Shown here: one piece after another, positions 10,400-23,159 of the stretch
Layout: the number at the start of each line of letters is the position of its first letter
How positions within the stretch are numbered: the stretch's first letter is position 1
Source of the DNA: Marsupella aquatica
Taxonomy: Eukaryota > Marchantiophyta
NCBI GenBank assembly: GCA_973895155.1
Contig: OZ316898.1
Span: 13,950,001-14,014,000, forward strand
Direction of reading: 5' to 3'
DNA: 64,000 nucleotides
Position numbers and translations under genes: made by a program
Notes under the pieces: model-generated
Told to the model about the DNA's origin: nothing
What the model saw: only the letters and a program-made list of their open reading frames with translations
The model's database searches: none

Positions 10400-11225
10400 G
10401 CACTGCAAAATAGTAAAGAGTAAACCTTCAAGTCAATTGATTGATACGTAGATTCTATTTCCTGGCTCAACTGTCACGTATCACTTGGAGAGAACCGGTG
10501 CTCACAGAAACTACAGTCATCCCACCGGCGGCAACATTTCTGTTGAGTTGAATCCCCTCGTCTGCTTGGTGAAACGGATGTTCGTGTGCAGGACAGGCTC
10601 ACACCTATGAAAACGTATCTATCAGTCCCCAGGATCAGCCATCGATATAGGATTTCCAGGAATGTCGAGTACTTCGGAACAGAACCTGAACAAGAAGTAA
10701 GTTTTCTCCTTCTCCCACTGGAAAATTTCATAATGACGAAGTTCTAATGAAGAAGTTCGTGCTCGTTATATATTCAATTGCGCAGCAAAAACGTCTAGAA
10801 GCATTTTTATAAGTCCACAATAATTCGTCAAGTCACTGGATGGTACGTTTCTTTTGCTCACTTGTCAGCTTAGTAAAAGACATTAACAATGATTCATCCA
10901 TTCTAATTCAACAATTGTGAAGAAGAGTTTTGGCGCAAGTAAACTATGATGATGTCCTCCAATAAGGATCGCCAGTAAGCAGCTCTTGTAAGCGGACTAA
11001 ACGAACTTACCGTCAAAATCAAGCTCAAACCTGATCGGTTCTGTATACTAAAGTTGGAAATATGTGCAGTCTAAACACCCCGTGCAAATTGCGTTCCTGC
11101 TTTTTGTCTCTGGGGTACACAGTACAATCATTATAGAAGTTTAATCTTCTTGCTGTGGACATCACTATGTAACTTTGCATTGTACTGAGCATTAATTAGA
11201 AGAAGAACTTCCACATTCTGTCTAA
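10400..11225. other. intergenic, nothing identified
   Basis: No supported feature. A short first exon for the dehydrogenase relic could lie here but was not recognised. Confidence 0.4.
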
Positions 11226-11257
11226 TTGGTGCCAGTGATACGCGTCCACACAACCAG

Positions 11258-11978
11258 GCTGGATGGCAAAATTGCTATCATAATAGGAGCAGCTGGTGCG
11301 ATAGGCACCACAGCATCGAAACTCTTTGCAGCACACGGAGCCCAAGTCATACTGGCAAACATACGAGACGAGATCGGGCACAGGAAAGCCTCAGAAATTG
11401 GCTCAAATGCACACTATAGGCACTGTCATGTTACAAAGGAGGAGGACGTTGCGTCAACCGTGGACTTCGCTGTGCAAAGATTCGGTAAGCTGGACATCAT
11501 GTTCAACAACGCCGGCGTTATTTCCCGGAAAGAGAGCTTGCAGGACATCAACCTTGAAGATTACGATCGCTCCCACGCAATTTGATGAGAGGAGTTCTCG
11601 CCGGCATTAAACATGCTGCACGGGTTATAATTCCAGTGAGCCAAAGCAGTGGTCCTCAACTCTGCCAGCAATTCCGCAGCTTTCATTAGCGGAGACATTC
11701 CCCTTGCCTACAATATCTGTAAACACAACCTACCAGGCCTCACGAAAATTGCAGCCTACCATCTCGGCAAGAATGGCATCCGAGTGAACGCCATCTCGCC
11801 ACCCGCGATTTTCACTCCTTTGCTTGTAGAATGGCTTCGGCAGTCCGGTGCAATCACTACACTAAAAAAAACGGAGGAAGCTTTTATTAACAACTCGACC
11901 CTCCTCGGGAAGAGGGCAAAGGAGGACACAATCTCGTTGTGGATGGTGGGTGGTGCAACAGCAAGGACTATAATGTGA
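11258..11978 (+). pseudogene. short-chain dehydrogenase/reductase relic (xanthoxin/tropinone-type)
   Basis: The text from the likely acceptor caaccag|g at 11257 reads RLDGKIAIIIGAAGAIG, then VTKEEDVASTVDFAV, FGKLDIMFNNAGV, LAGIKHAARV, AYNICKHNLPGLTKIAA and GKNGIRVNAISPP. This is the order of a plant classical SDR of the SDR110C type, which includes ABA2-like, tropinone-reductase-like and secoisolariciresinol-dehydrogenase-like enzymes that oxidise or reduce alcohols with NAD(P). The NNAG and Y-x-x-x-K motifs survive. The T-G-x-x-x-G-x-G motif is damaged (I-G-A-A-G-A-I-G), the catalytic Ser region reads SSGPQLC, and frame changes near 11580 and 11640-11690 break the reading. The C-terminal 60 residues are poor matches. 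Plant SDR110C genes commonly have a tiny first exon ending just before R-L-x-G-K, which fits the start seen. The relic is clear; its exact ancestor is not. Confidence 0.75.
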
Positions 11979-13900
11979 TAAGAGACATACTAGCGAAAGA
12001 AAAACCTGGCGAGGTGCATCGCACCTGATAGTTGGAAAGGTGGGATGGGGGAGATTCAGACCACAGACTAAAACATCGTTATGAATCTGATTCACGATGA
12101 GTAGAAACGCACCATTTTGTTGAATCTTATTCTTGGAAACTTATCTGTCAACTCATATTATGAGTTTGCATACGGTCAAGACGTTTAACTTGATATTTTC
12201 GAGCCTGTACTCGATCAGCTGAATCGCCGGAATTCGAATGCCTAAACCTATTTCTGCAGAGGAAAGAAATTGAAGTCGCCTAGTACTTGCTAAAGAAAGT
12301 TCTGATTTATATCTTTAGGTAGTGATCTTCTAAATATGTAATGGCCGCAAATCATGCCTGGATTTAAACGGTGTATCCAATAAAGCCTATAAAAGAATTC
12401 GAACATAAGTAACACAATTCGAAACTTGCTGTCTTTATGTCCTCACACCTTTCGTCAATTTTGGCCAAAGTGTGCCATAATCTACGTGCTCAAGATTTCG
12501 ACGGGAACAATCGTTTCCAAGCAGACATTTGATGAATACAAACTCTGCCACTTTCACCATAATTCTGAGAGTTCTTATTTTGAGGGAAACCGATTAAGTT
12601 TTTTCAGTTAACACAAAGTTACACAAAGAGATCCTCCCAAAGTGACAGACCACAGAGGTCCATATCAAAGAAACCCAGAGATGAGATCCGAGTTCCACAT
12701 AAATGGCTTCAACCAAAGCGCATTAATTTCTTGATAATTCTTCAAAGACTGCCAAAAGGCAGGGGTTCTCGCAAAAGGAAATGTAATGTAGGAGGATTTA
12801 TTCGCGCAATCTGATCACACCACTAAATTGAGGACATGATTGAATCGAATAGTGATTTTCATAGCAACACATTTCACATTAATATTAGTTAGTGACGGTG
12901 GAGAGCCACGGGATGACTTCTCTACACTACACTAGAACTTTATTGTTAGATATAACCATTTTGTCATCCTTGGAGTCACTTTCAATCTTTAGTTAAGCCA
13001 CTAGGATGCAGAAATCACCTGAGGCAAAGTATTTCATATTTGCGTTTGTTTGATAAATTTTTGTGTAGTACAATCCTGATGGAGCGCCACCGCGAGTTCA
13101 CTAGTGGAGGTTCTACTTTAAAAGCAGCATTTCGGACAGGTAGTGGGTACTTTAGGGTCTGGAACATGCGAATGTCTTCAAGCCAAAGATTTATAAAAAA
13201 AAAATCAACTGGGAGCGGCCGTAAGATTGATAGACGAGAACAAAGAAATTGACTGGAAGTTTCTGATAGCAATAAAAATAATCATATCTCCCTCAATCTC
13301 TTAAGGGCAAAGACCACTGCATAATCATCGCTAGAACGTGGGGGTTTCAAAATCGCATTTTAAAGCGCTGCATACCGAAGAGCTGACCTCCGGAGTTCTG
13401 CTCTGGAATGATCACTGGTTCCCTCTTTAGATTTATGGTGCAAGATTATCACTTAAAAATACTCCACTCTGTGTTGCACACAAACTATTATTGCTGTAGC
13501 GCCAATCCGCAACAATTATTTCTCATTTGGCGAAGATGGTACACGCTAGTCGTCTTTCCGGAAATCATTGAAATAAAGAAAATTTGACTTGTTTAGGTCT
13601 TTTTCTCTCTAAAGAAAATTAAAACTTGATAAGAGAAGCAGATTTGTACCTCATGTTTGGCACACTCACTGGATACTTGATCTAGTGTCCAGTTCGTCCT
13701 TACCACCTAAAGTTGCCCAATACAAGTAGTCCGTATTAACTTGTAATAGTTTACTGATTGTCAGTGAATGAATGAGGGATTGCATTGGCAAGCGAATCAA
13801 TGGTCCAAGGGTGATCCAATCCGAACAACCTTGGTGAGATCAGCGTACCACTAACAAACGAAGAAATCACAGTGGAGAGAGTTTCCCGTAAATAAAGGAG
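11979..13900. other. intergenic, nothing identified
   Basis: Only short random frames are present. Confidence 0.4.
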
Positions 13901-13904
13901 ACAT

Positions 13905-14012
13905 TGGAGAAGATATCAAGATAGTACATCATAGTAGAAAGCAAGGAGAAGATGGAGAAGATAAGCAAGGAGAAGATAACAAGATAGTACATCATAACGG
14001 AAAGCACTTGGT
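13905..14012. repeat. direct repeat with agaagata core
   Basis: The segment caagatagtacatcat(a) followed by gaaagca occurs twice, near 13917 and 13979. The interval between them is a ggagaagat-type purine repeat. Confidence 0.6.
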
Positions 14013-14019
14013 AGCGTAA

Positions 14020-17000
14020 AACACTGGAAATTCACTGAATTCCAAATGTAGCTCTCGGATCAGAGCCTAGTCTTCCAAAATACGCAATGTGTTGTTTAAG
14101 AACAATATTGCAGCAACTCTTTCTATCTATGTTTATCATGGGCATCAATGTAATTCATTCCCTCTATCCGACTAGTTCGATGATATCTATCAACCAGTCA
14201 CATGTTCAGGATGTTCAATTACATGGCACTCTGCAATTCTCAGATGCAAACTGTTTGACCAGTATAACGGAGTCCAACCCAACATATGTAAGGAATGGGT
14301 AGCACGCACACCTTCACCTCCTCTGACGGTGTCCCACGCGTTTCATAGACTCGCTAGGGACGTGTTTCGGATAGAATAAGTTGATGGCTATTGATCACGA
14401 ATGCAATGAGGCCACCCATAGAATTATCGTAGAATGCCGCCAGAACAGGGGCCACAAGGCTTTCTTATAGCAGACACAAAAAACAGCCTTCCATTTGTAT
14501 TTTTGCCTTGAAATATTTCATTGTATTTCCTTCATTGAAACTGCATACAACTGGGCACCCACCAGACACAGCCTTCCTGGCCACTGCAATTTGGCTGGGA
14601 CAAGGGTGACTCTGTATCCATATTGGCAGTCCCAGTAGGAAAGACTGTAAGCTGGAGAAGATAATGAGCTGGACAACTAAGTGGAAAGGACATGCTTTGC
14701 GGACTAGGGTAGCGTGACAGAAACTGACGTGGTGCGGACCTATGCAAGCTAAAAGAATGTGGAGCCCACTCCATTCAACTGAGTCAAAGATGTGACCAGA
14801 ACGGCACGTGGAGCAGAAGTTATCAACAGAGCAATTTTGTAAGAAACAAAAAAGAAAACATTTAAAAACGGCCACACAAATACAAATGAATGAAGAAAAA
14901 CCACAAAAGTCCAGAGAGCAGCTTAATTTTTAGGGATTTTTCTGGCCAATGTCACCTTGTGTGAAGAGAAGATACTGGCAATATTGCTTACTTAATTCTC
15001 CTTGGTACTTTCTAAGCATCAGATCTCCCTAGATTCAGGGAAAACCTTTCGATTCTGGCTAATGGGGTCCGCGGCCAGGTTAGAAAGTGGCAAATGGAAG
15101 AGAGAAAATGTAGCTGTTTTTTGGCCTAAAGTGGGCGAAGACATTTTAGAGGGATGGACTCTGGATAATTTTCGCCACTACAGAAACGAACCTCAAAATA
15201 AGACAGCAATTGCATCTACAAGCGTTAATTTGTAAAACACTTTTAGGTTGAATCAAAACTACCGGAACGTGCCCTGCTTTTATTCCCAGGTCATCTAGTC
15301 CTTGTCCTTTCTGGACGAGGAGCATCGTCTCTCGAAGCATCAAGCCGAATGACATGTTTGTAGTAATATCTGTTGTGTTTCCATCTTCTCGAACTCATCA
15401 CTTTTCGATTCCTTTTCTTTGCTGCTTGACCGGTCAGTCGTCGAAGCTAATGAATTAACATCATTGTATATGTACTGCTGAATCTTGTTTGAAGGTGAAC
15501 AATGGTAATCCTACATATTAAATTGTTTAAAGTCTTGCGTATATTCACAGGCAGATTTAGAAGCAGCTTTTCATCGAGGCAAAACGTTCCACCGAAATTA
15601 TACTTCGATCTAACAACAAGTTCCGGCAATTGCTAAACAATCATTGGCTGGCATGGATTACTTTTGAAGGCTGGCTTGAACTTGCACAAACTATTAACAA
15701 AGGAGAGAAGTAAGACAAATTTGACTTACTGGAAAGACTGGAGAATCATTAACATTTGGGGTTTGGGGAATATTTATCTTGGGTAAAAGTGTAAGTGGTG
15801 AGAACTTCCAAGTCGAACAGGATCCTACAGAGTCAAGCTCTGTATCAACTTAGTACCGTTCGCCTAATTAACGAGATAAAAAGTTTGGCTATGAAGCGAC
15901 TATTGAACCCTCCAAAATTAATTATTGGAGTGATAGATTTGGGAATCCCAAACACAAAGCACGGCAACCATCAATCTAAACATTCATACTTCAGATCTGG
16001 TGCATCCCAAGGTTAAAGAGTGCAAAGTGCCTGGCACGTTGGACAGAAAGAGTATGGTCGGCGATCAAGCCAGGTAGAGTTCTGCAACATTCTTGTTGTT
16101 TTGAATCCAGGATGTTCGTCCGTTTGAGAGCTGCGGGCTAACAGACCGGCCGGAGACTAATTCGAACCGTGGGTTAACCTCACCTGTAGTGTTCACAAAA
16201 ATTCCATCGACCAATGTGTTCAAAGGAAGCGCTAGACTTGGCAGTCACAGCATGCCTTGGAGCACAAATGCAGCCCTGTAATGTGTACGAGTGACAGTTC
16301 CGAGTCTCTTGGGCTTCAGAAGTATCAGAAGCCCTCCCAAGACATACTTTAGGAATAGATCCGCAGGCTCATAACAGGCTCATGACAGGTTCATAACCGA
16401 GACAACCTTGAATCTGGGTGATCTCGCAAATAGACACGATCCTAAAAAGATATATGTTAACCACTGTAAAGCTAGCTCTCAAATCCTGCGACGGCAACTG
16501 AAGGATATGTATTGAGGGGATTGAACTTGTCCGGATCTTCTTGGGTATGTGTGGGAAACGTAGGGAGTCAAAAATCACAGCACATCCTTCCCCGTGCCGC
16601 AGAGAGGTGACTCTGGAATGCAAGGGAACCCTTCTCGACCTTCATCATGAAAGAAGAAAGTGAATAACGGTCTGTCTTCGGCAAGGAATTTATCTGCTAA
16701 CAATGCGAAAGCTATTATCCACACTCCCAAAAATGACAGGAGCTATGCTCCCAACGAAAGTAACTGCCCAACCCCACCTTGCAAAATAAGAAAAGTGTGT
16801 TTGAGGTGAAGCCACTAAGATGAGAGCAAGGAACAAAGGAGGAGTCTAGAGTCTCTCAAATGGAGCGATCAAATGCACATAGATGTATACAAAGATCTCT
16901 CATAGGGGCATACTTCCTAGCCAATTAGATATTATACTCTAAGCCAATTAAATATTACTCTAGCATGGACACATCTCAACAACATCCCAAATGTTGTCTT

Positions 17001-17700
17001 GTATCAGCTAACTTAGACAGGAAGGGCGTTGAGGCTACAGCCTCTTGTAAAACATCGCAAGGAAGGACGACCAAAAGGTAGCATTACCAGCTGGTGAGCT
17101 GAGCAACCAAAAACCTCCTGGCTGCTGGATGTAAGAACCTAGGTGGAAGCTCTAAATTAAATGGTAACCCTTACTAGAGTACTCTTCACAAACTGAACCT
17201 ATAATTGAGTACCATCAATTGTACTTAAAGTGCGGCTAGAGTAGAAGCAACCAGATCTGGTGGACCAATGAGGTGGGTGTCAAGGGACTAGAAGAGACAT
17301 TGGGGATGGACGTGTAGAAGTGGAATGAGTAGAGGTTCAGGTTCAGGTTCAGGTGGGGGCTGGGGGGGTTCTCAATGAAAGTCATAGAAGCATCTGAAAA
17401 TGGGATAAGAAAGTAACTGTTTGGATATGATCATTCTTATACCAGCAATGAGTGTCTCACGTACATCCTTTTGGAAACCAAAGGCCAACTAATCTGAATA
17501 GTAAGAGATGATGTGAGACACATTCAAGAGATAATAATGTCCCTCCAATAGCAATGGGGCAAACTATAAGTGAAGTCTTAGCCATGATGGCTAATAAACA
17601 AGCTAGAAGCACTCATAAACCAAGAGACATTTAGATCTAGTAGGCAAAATAATGCCCCTCTATAATACAATGGCAAAAGAAAAAGAGAACTGTCTAGAAA
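14020..17700. other. intergenic, no gene seen
   Basis: The longest frames lack recognisable domains on either strand. A short ggttca triplet repeat lies near 17335-17352. Nothing else is supported. Confidence 0.4.
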
Positions 17701-17713
17701 ACCTAATGTAATC

Positions 17714-17998
17714 CTCGGGGGCTTCACTTCCACAAAAATGACATATCACGTGCAACAAAGGATAGAGTCATTTTATTGGTTCTAAGGGAAGACTTAAATT
17801 TTTTTGTAGAAGAACAATAGGGTCTTTTAAATTCAATTTTGAGACTTATAAGAATATTATGGTCTTTTTAATCCAATTTTTGGAATATTCCAACTTTATA
17901 GGAGTTAAAAATTAAAAAAAAATCTTACATTTTAGGGGGTCCAAGGCCTAAAAACGTCACAGGTGATGGGGAGGTCCCCATATAGTGAGACCCCCGAG
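17714..17998. mobile_element. hAT-like MITE copy 1
   Basis: The element is 285 bp with terminal inverted repeats: 5' CTCGGGGGCTTCACT and 3' AGTGAGACCCCCGAG. It is flanked by a perfect 8-bp duplication ATGTAATC (17706-17713 and 17999-18006). Internal text (gggtcttttaaattcaattt, then gagacttataag) is shared with the copies at 18362 and 26227. It has no coding capacity. An 8-bp target duplication fits the hAT superfamily. Confidence 0.88.
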
Positions 17999-18006
17999 AT
18001 GTAATC

Positions 18007-18353
18007 ACAGTAGTTTGGGGCAAAATATCTGTAAAATGTTTGTATACAAAGCCAGATAAACCCCCTTGCCAAACAAGGGGAGCTTTTAATTAGGTATAGA
18101 TCTATAATATAATCCATAGTAAACTGCAAATCCTCTTGGGGCTCAAAGTCCTCCACAAGAATGCCTGGGAAGTTGGTCATAGGGCTACAAATGTAGACCA
18201 TGAAAGGTAGTCAAGGTGGACTACTCGGCATAGTCTCTTGCCCGGGCTAAATGGCAAGCTTGACAAAGACACCTTTGCTCTCATTGGAAGATTGGAGTGG
18301 CAAGTTGGGTCTGACATATTGCACGTTGTAAAAGAGCCGGCCTAGAGAAAGTA
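18007..18353. other. DNA between MITE copies
   Basis: No gene or repeat was identified in this stretch. Confidence 0.4.
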
Positions 18354-18361
18354 CTCTTTTG

Positions 18362-18642
18362 CTTGGAGTTTTACTTCCATGAAATTGGCACATCATGTTT
18401 GAGATCATGTGCGACGAAATATATGGTCCTTTTGGTGATTCTAAGGGAATACTTAATAATTTTATGTGAAGAACATTAGTGTCTTTTAAATCCAATTTTG
18501 AGACTTATAAGAACACTAGTGTCTTTTTAGTCAAAATTTACCAATTTTATAGGGGTTAAAAATTACATTTTTAACTCACAGTTTAAGGGGGTCTGAGACC
18601 TAAAAATGTCACAGGTGAAGAGAAGGCTTTGAGACCCCTGAG
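18362..18642. mobile_element. hAT-like MITE copy 2
   Basis: The element is 281 bp in the same orientation as copy 1, with ends CTTGGAGTTTTACTTCC and GAGACCCCTGAG. It is flanked by a perfect 8-bp duplication CTCTTTTG (18354-18361 and 18643-18650). The ends are more diverged than in copy 1. Confidence 0.87.
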
Positions 18643-18650
18643 CTCTTTTG

Positions 18651-19202
18651 AAGCTACTCCCAATTCTCCTTCAAAACATAATAAGTACAAGTTAGTGATG
18701 TACCTGATCAACTTGACCACGATGAATAGGGAGGGTAAGGGTCTACTGCAGACAATCATGAGCATAGACCAATAGGAGATCTCAATAGGATGCGCCAAGA
18801 CAAGTTGCATGATTTGTAACAAGTACTAAATTAATGAACTAATGAACACAATGCATGTGTGATGTGACTATAAGGCCAAGGTCTAAATAATGTACCTAGA
18901 ATGATAGGCTGCAATGGGATCATGGATAGCACAAAGCCAAGCACAAAGCCTACTCCACACCTGTTGGGATGTTTCCAAAGATCAAGGAAGGAGCGGGAGC
19001 AAACAGGAAATCAATGAAAGGGCTTATGGCTGGGACTGCGCCTCCTGACAATGATGACACATGCCCTCCCTGCGGTAATGAGGGAGAGACAGACGAACCC
19101 AACCACAATTGGGACAGGTTTGTTGGTTCCTCCTAGGAGGAACTTGTAAAGCAAGATGTAAGGGTGGAACAACCCTAGTCAGATGAAGATGTCTGCCAAT
19201 GA
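18651..19202. other. intergenic, nothing identified
   Basis: No supported feature. Confidence 0.4.
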
Positions 19203-19498
19203 TGTTAGGTATTGCTCTTAGTCTTGTGACTCTATAGCTAACTGCAGTTAGTCTAACTCAGGTTAAGACTTAACTAAGGTAAGCGGTAATGATGTTACAG
19301 TGTATATAGCCAGGGCTGGTGCCAGTCCCTGGTGGATCTTCAGTTCATTGTTGGAGTTGGACAAGAGAGAAGTAAAGGTCTCTTGCTTTCCCGTGGACGT
19401 AGCCTCGGTCATGAGGTGAACCACGTACTTGATGTGTCGACTACTTTGTATGGTGTTCACATGTGCATGGTGTCTCGGGATAGGGATTATCCTCAACA
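19203..19498 (+). mobile_element. solo copia-type LTR, plus orientation
   Basis: The segment starts TGTTAGGTATT and ends CTCAACA. It carries the block cccgtggacgtagcc...gaggtgaaccacgta, which is typical of the R/U5 part of plant Ty1/copia LTRs. No polypurine tract, primer-binding site or pol text flanks it. Confidence 0.6.
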
Positions 19499-20009
19499 AA
19501 TGAGGCTGTATACATTGGGTGTGATTGGTGCGGGGACTGGTGTGAAGAGGAAGCAAAAGAAGGTCCTGATCATTGGTGTGATGGGTGATAGATCCAGGGG
19601 ACTGAAAGTAGGATTGGGGATGAAGGGCGGTGAGTCCCCGGTGAAAATAAATCGTGCATAGGTCCATCTCGAATTGGAGAAAGATCTGGTGAAGGACACA
19701 TTGGACATGAAAATTTTGTGAACAAGACAGATGTGGTTAACCCAGGGTTCAAATTATGAGTTTACATTAAATAATCTCTTCCTTCAATTTGTTTGATAAC
19801 ACTAAATTCCTGAGTGAAAGCAATTACCCACACCTGCCCATGGTGAACAGCGTACTAACCGTAAAAGGTGGAGCCCAAGTTCATTCCTAGCAAAACTGAA
19901 TGGTGTTCTCTGTATAACGAGAGTGATGTGTACCCGTAGCTCTCATATAGGCAGTTGTGGTTTAATAAGAAAGCAAGTTCTAACTGAGAAATCAACTGAC
20001 TGCTCTACT

Positions 20010-20368
20010 TGTTGAGCATAGACGACACTCGCAACGGTAAACCGAACGGTAAGCACATGACACATCCAACGCGCAAGTAGTCGACATAAGAGATACGTGG
20101 TTCACCTCCTCAAGGCTACGTCCACGGGAACACACAAAAGAGCTTTACTGAACTCTAAGCCCGTCGGCTAAACCAAGTCTCGACAGTCATATAAGCTCTC
20201 ATCATCTCTCAAGTGGCTCCGTAACAATGAGCCTAAGTTCCACTTATCCAAGCAAACACCGCTTGGCATATAGTGTGCATCCTAGTTAACCTAACCACGT
20301 CTCCGACTATAGTTAGTCTAATTACGATTACATGTCATAACCCTAGACCTTGAGTAAATACCTAATAC
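20010..20368 (-). mobile_element. solo copia-type LTR, minus orientation
   Basis: Read on the minus strand it begins TATTAGGTATTTACTC (a changed TGTTAGG), contains ttcccgtggacgtagcct and gaggtgaaccacgta, and ends CTCAACA at 20010. It is the same family as the LTR at 19203 but in opposite orientation, about 510 bp away. Confidence 0.6.
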
Positions 20369-22660
20369 TACTTAATAGTGGTGGACCTTACCACCCAGTG
20401 CCCTCACCAATTCCAGCACTCACGCCTAAGTGCCCTTGGTGCCCGAACACCTCCATGGAATACCTTGAGCAAGCAACCTAGTGCCCCTTGCACCGCCAGC
20501 GGCCCCTCCCATACGAAGCCGCACTTACTCTCTAACACGACCGCTACTCAACAGTCCTCCTTATCTGCACAAGCAACCAAGCACCGCGGTAAGTAACCCT
20601 TCAGGATCTAGAACCCGCCAAGTCTAGCATCCTAACTCAAGCTCAACAGACGTTGGTAAATAGGTCAGCGATAGGTCCTCCCGATGCCATAAGCCGGAAC
20701 CAGAACCCACGCCCACTGTTCGTCCAGAACAGCTCCTTCCTCGGGCACGGCCCGAGATCCCCCTTGTACCTATCCATCACCAACTAACCGCCCTGACCTC
20801 AGGACATGCTCATGGCCCAAATAGCGTAGCTTGTCCTAAAGCTTGTCCCAAGCTTGTCCCAACACGTCGGGACCAGAACGGCCCCGACTCTAGCAACCAC
20901 TCCCGGCTTGCCTCACTGATGGTCTAGGGGCCGAGCACCCTTGGAACTCATCCTCCACACCTACTCGGCCTTGCCTCCCCAACGCAAGCTCCCTTGGGAG
21001 ACTGAACGCGGTTTGGCTGCTGTTCGGCAGGATTTGGCAAGCGGGCGACCCTGGGCCCTCACTCCGTGTAAAAGAAGTGGACCCTCTGCAATCGGGCCCT
21101 TTTTGTGTTTACCCCTTGTTATTTCCATTTTACCATTAAAAGTTCCCTTATTACCAGTAATAATTATAATTATTAGTTCAAAACAAATAAAAACTACCCT
21201 TCAAGCGTTCGCACGTCCTCCATGTGTTAGTTAAGACTGAGGGCCCAAGGGTGAGCGAGCTAACACCAGCAAACCATGAGAACCCATGGCACCCCAAGAC
21301 CCAGCTGAGCCCAGCAGGGCGTAGCCCTCCTCAAGAGCTTTCCAACGCACCCAAGAAGTCCTCCAACGGACTTCCCGTTGGGAAGATATCGCCATTTCCG
21401 TTTGGCGGTTTCCTTTAGTGTCGCGACCATCGCGGCTCACGACTTCGGCTCGCCCTTAGCCCCCAGAGAGACACCACTTCCCTCATATATGCTTCTGGAG
21501 ACCTGTCACCCCTGGACCAACTTTGGTCCCTAAACATTTGGCCCCCAACCCGGATCCCATTGCGCATAATCGATGCACTATCAACTGGCAACGCCCATAA
21601 CTTTCTTGATAGGCATCCACAAGTGGAGTGCCTTAGCCCGTTGTGACCGGGCCGACCTAGTGCTCATGCCTAGGCCCTCAGGTCTGATCGCCGCTTGGGG
21701 CCCCCGACCGGCCCAACCCGGATCGGGCCACAACTTGCGCCCCAAGCGTCCGTTGCCAATGGCTTCAATTCCATTGGCCCTGGGCCCAAGAGGAGCTCAC
21801 ACTCAAGCCCTCAGAACCCAAAGTCCATCCGGAGGTCCGGACGACCATCCTTGAGCCCGGCCCATTTCCCCTTGACCCGACCAGCTATCCGCTAGTCAAA
21901 GTCCTTAGTGTGTGTCCCCAGCTTGGCCCCTTGCCTCGCTAGTGCCACGTCTCATTGCCCACGAGTCTCCCCATGCTAAGTTTTCCCTGGATGGCCTATC
22001 CGGGCCTGGACCATAAGGGAGCTCGGCGTTGGAGTCAGCGACGTCGGAGCTAAGTGTTAAGGTAGTCGAGTTCCGCGACTTTAATTTAATACCTAAATAG
22101 GCTCACTATCTTAATGTCCAAAATTATTAGACGTGAGTATGCTTGATAGGTCTTGAGTCCGTATTATGAGATCATTTACCCATATTAATAGTGCCATTAG
22201 CAAGCCAACCTATGAATGAATGCCTCTCGTGTTCACCCAAGTAAAAACCATCTAAGGGAATTGCTGAATCTCTCCAGTTTCCAATTGGTTTAATTTCCGA
22301 AAGCACAAGAATAAGAGTTTGGGAGAAAAACCTTCTAGAAGAAACAGCGTGTCAGGCTTCACGATTGTAAACGCCATCTACTTTTCCCAAGACGGTTTCC
22401 AGGGACCACCACTAGCTCCCAAATCATTGAAAATATGGACAAATTTTTGAAAGAGCACAATTCGAAAAGAAAATAGTGTTTTGAAAGAACGAATCATTCT
22501 AGAAACCTTCTGGGCCCTTCGTTAGCTTTTATGTTTAAATTAGTTTCTCAAGGTCTCGATTGTCTCACGTAGGTTTATTAAAAACTATCCCCAAGCCCGA
22601 CGAACAAAGCTTTATGATTATACATGAGGAGCTCTTGCCCGGCCACCGAATGACAGACCT
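20369..22660. other. cytosine-rich non-coding stretch
   Basis: The plus strand is unusually C-rich and G-poor from about 20380 to 22000 (many ccc, gcccaa and cccgg runs). It has open frames rich in Pro/Ser but no domain. It may be the remains of an LTR-retrotransposon internal region next to the minus LTR; no pol motif was found. Confidence 0.35.
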
Positions 22661-22737
22661 TCACTTCTGATGATTGGACGTGTTGAGTATTGGGTAGCTT
22701 TGCATTCGGACCCTGTTTCCCGGTTTGGCGTTTTTGT

Positions 22738-22790
22738 TCTTTTGCACTACTATATTTTATTTTTATTTTTTATTTTTATTATTTTTTTGC
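22738..22790. repeat. T-rich low-complexity tract
   Basis: A run of ttttattttta units is bounded by two copies of ttttgcactactatat. Confidence 0.7.
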
Positions 22791-22887
22791 ACTACTATAT
22801 ATGGGTTGAGCAAAAGTTTGGAAGATGGAATAGAAAGAGAATCATTCTAGAACAAGTCACATTGTTCAACTAGAAACTGGGTTTACC

Positions 22888-23135
22888 GACTTGCCCTTCC
22901 TTCAGCGAAGCCATGGATGGAAAGCAAACACCGACACTGCTCATGATCAGGCTCATGATCTGCTCAACGGTATCAAGGCGGATCTTAGATACTGACAAAC
23001 TTTCAAGGACAATGCATAAGATCCACGCAACCCCCTTCGGATTACCCTTCCATTAGCGAACCCATGGATGAAAAGCAAATACAGTCCACTGCTTATCCAG
23101 ATGTTCAACGGTATCCAGGCTGACATAACATGTTT
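22888..23135. repeat. imperfect ~150 bp direct repeat
   Basis: The text cccttccttcagcgaagccatggatggaaagcaaa followed by tcaacggtatcaaggc near 22890-22980 recurs as cccttccattagcgaa...ccatggatgaaaagcaaa...tcaacggtatccaggc near 23045-23125. Only fragments are quoted. Confidence 0.7.
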
Positions 23136-23159
23136 TGACGGAGAAATTTTCAACATTTT

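Noticed and set aside
19332-19661. 109-codon plus-strand frame and its 134-codon antisense frame
   Set aside because: Both overlap the solo LTR and have no coding features.
20378-21895. Pro-rich frames in the C-rich stretch
   Set aside because: Composition alone explains the lack of stops; no gag or pol motif could be read.
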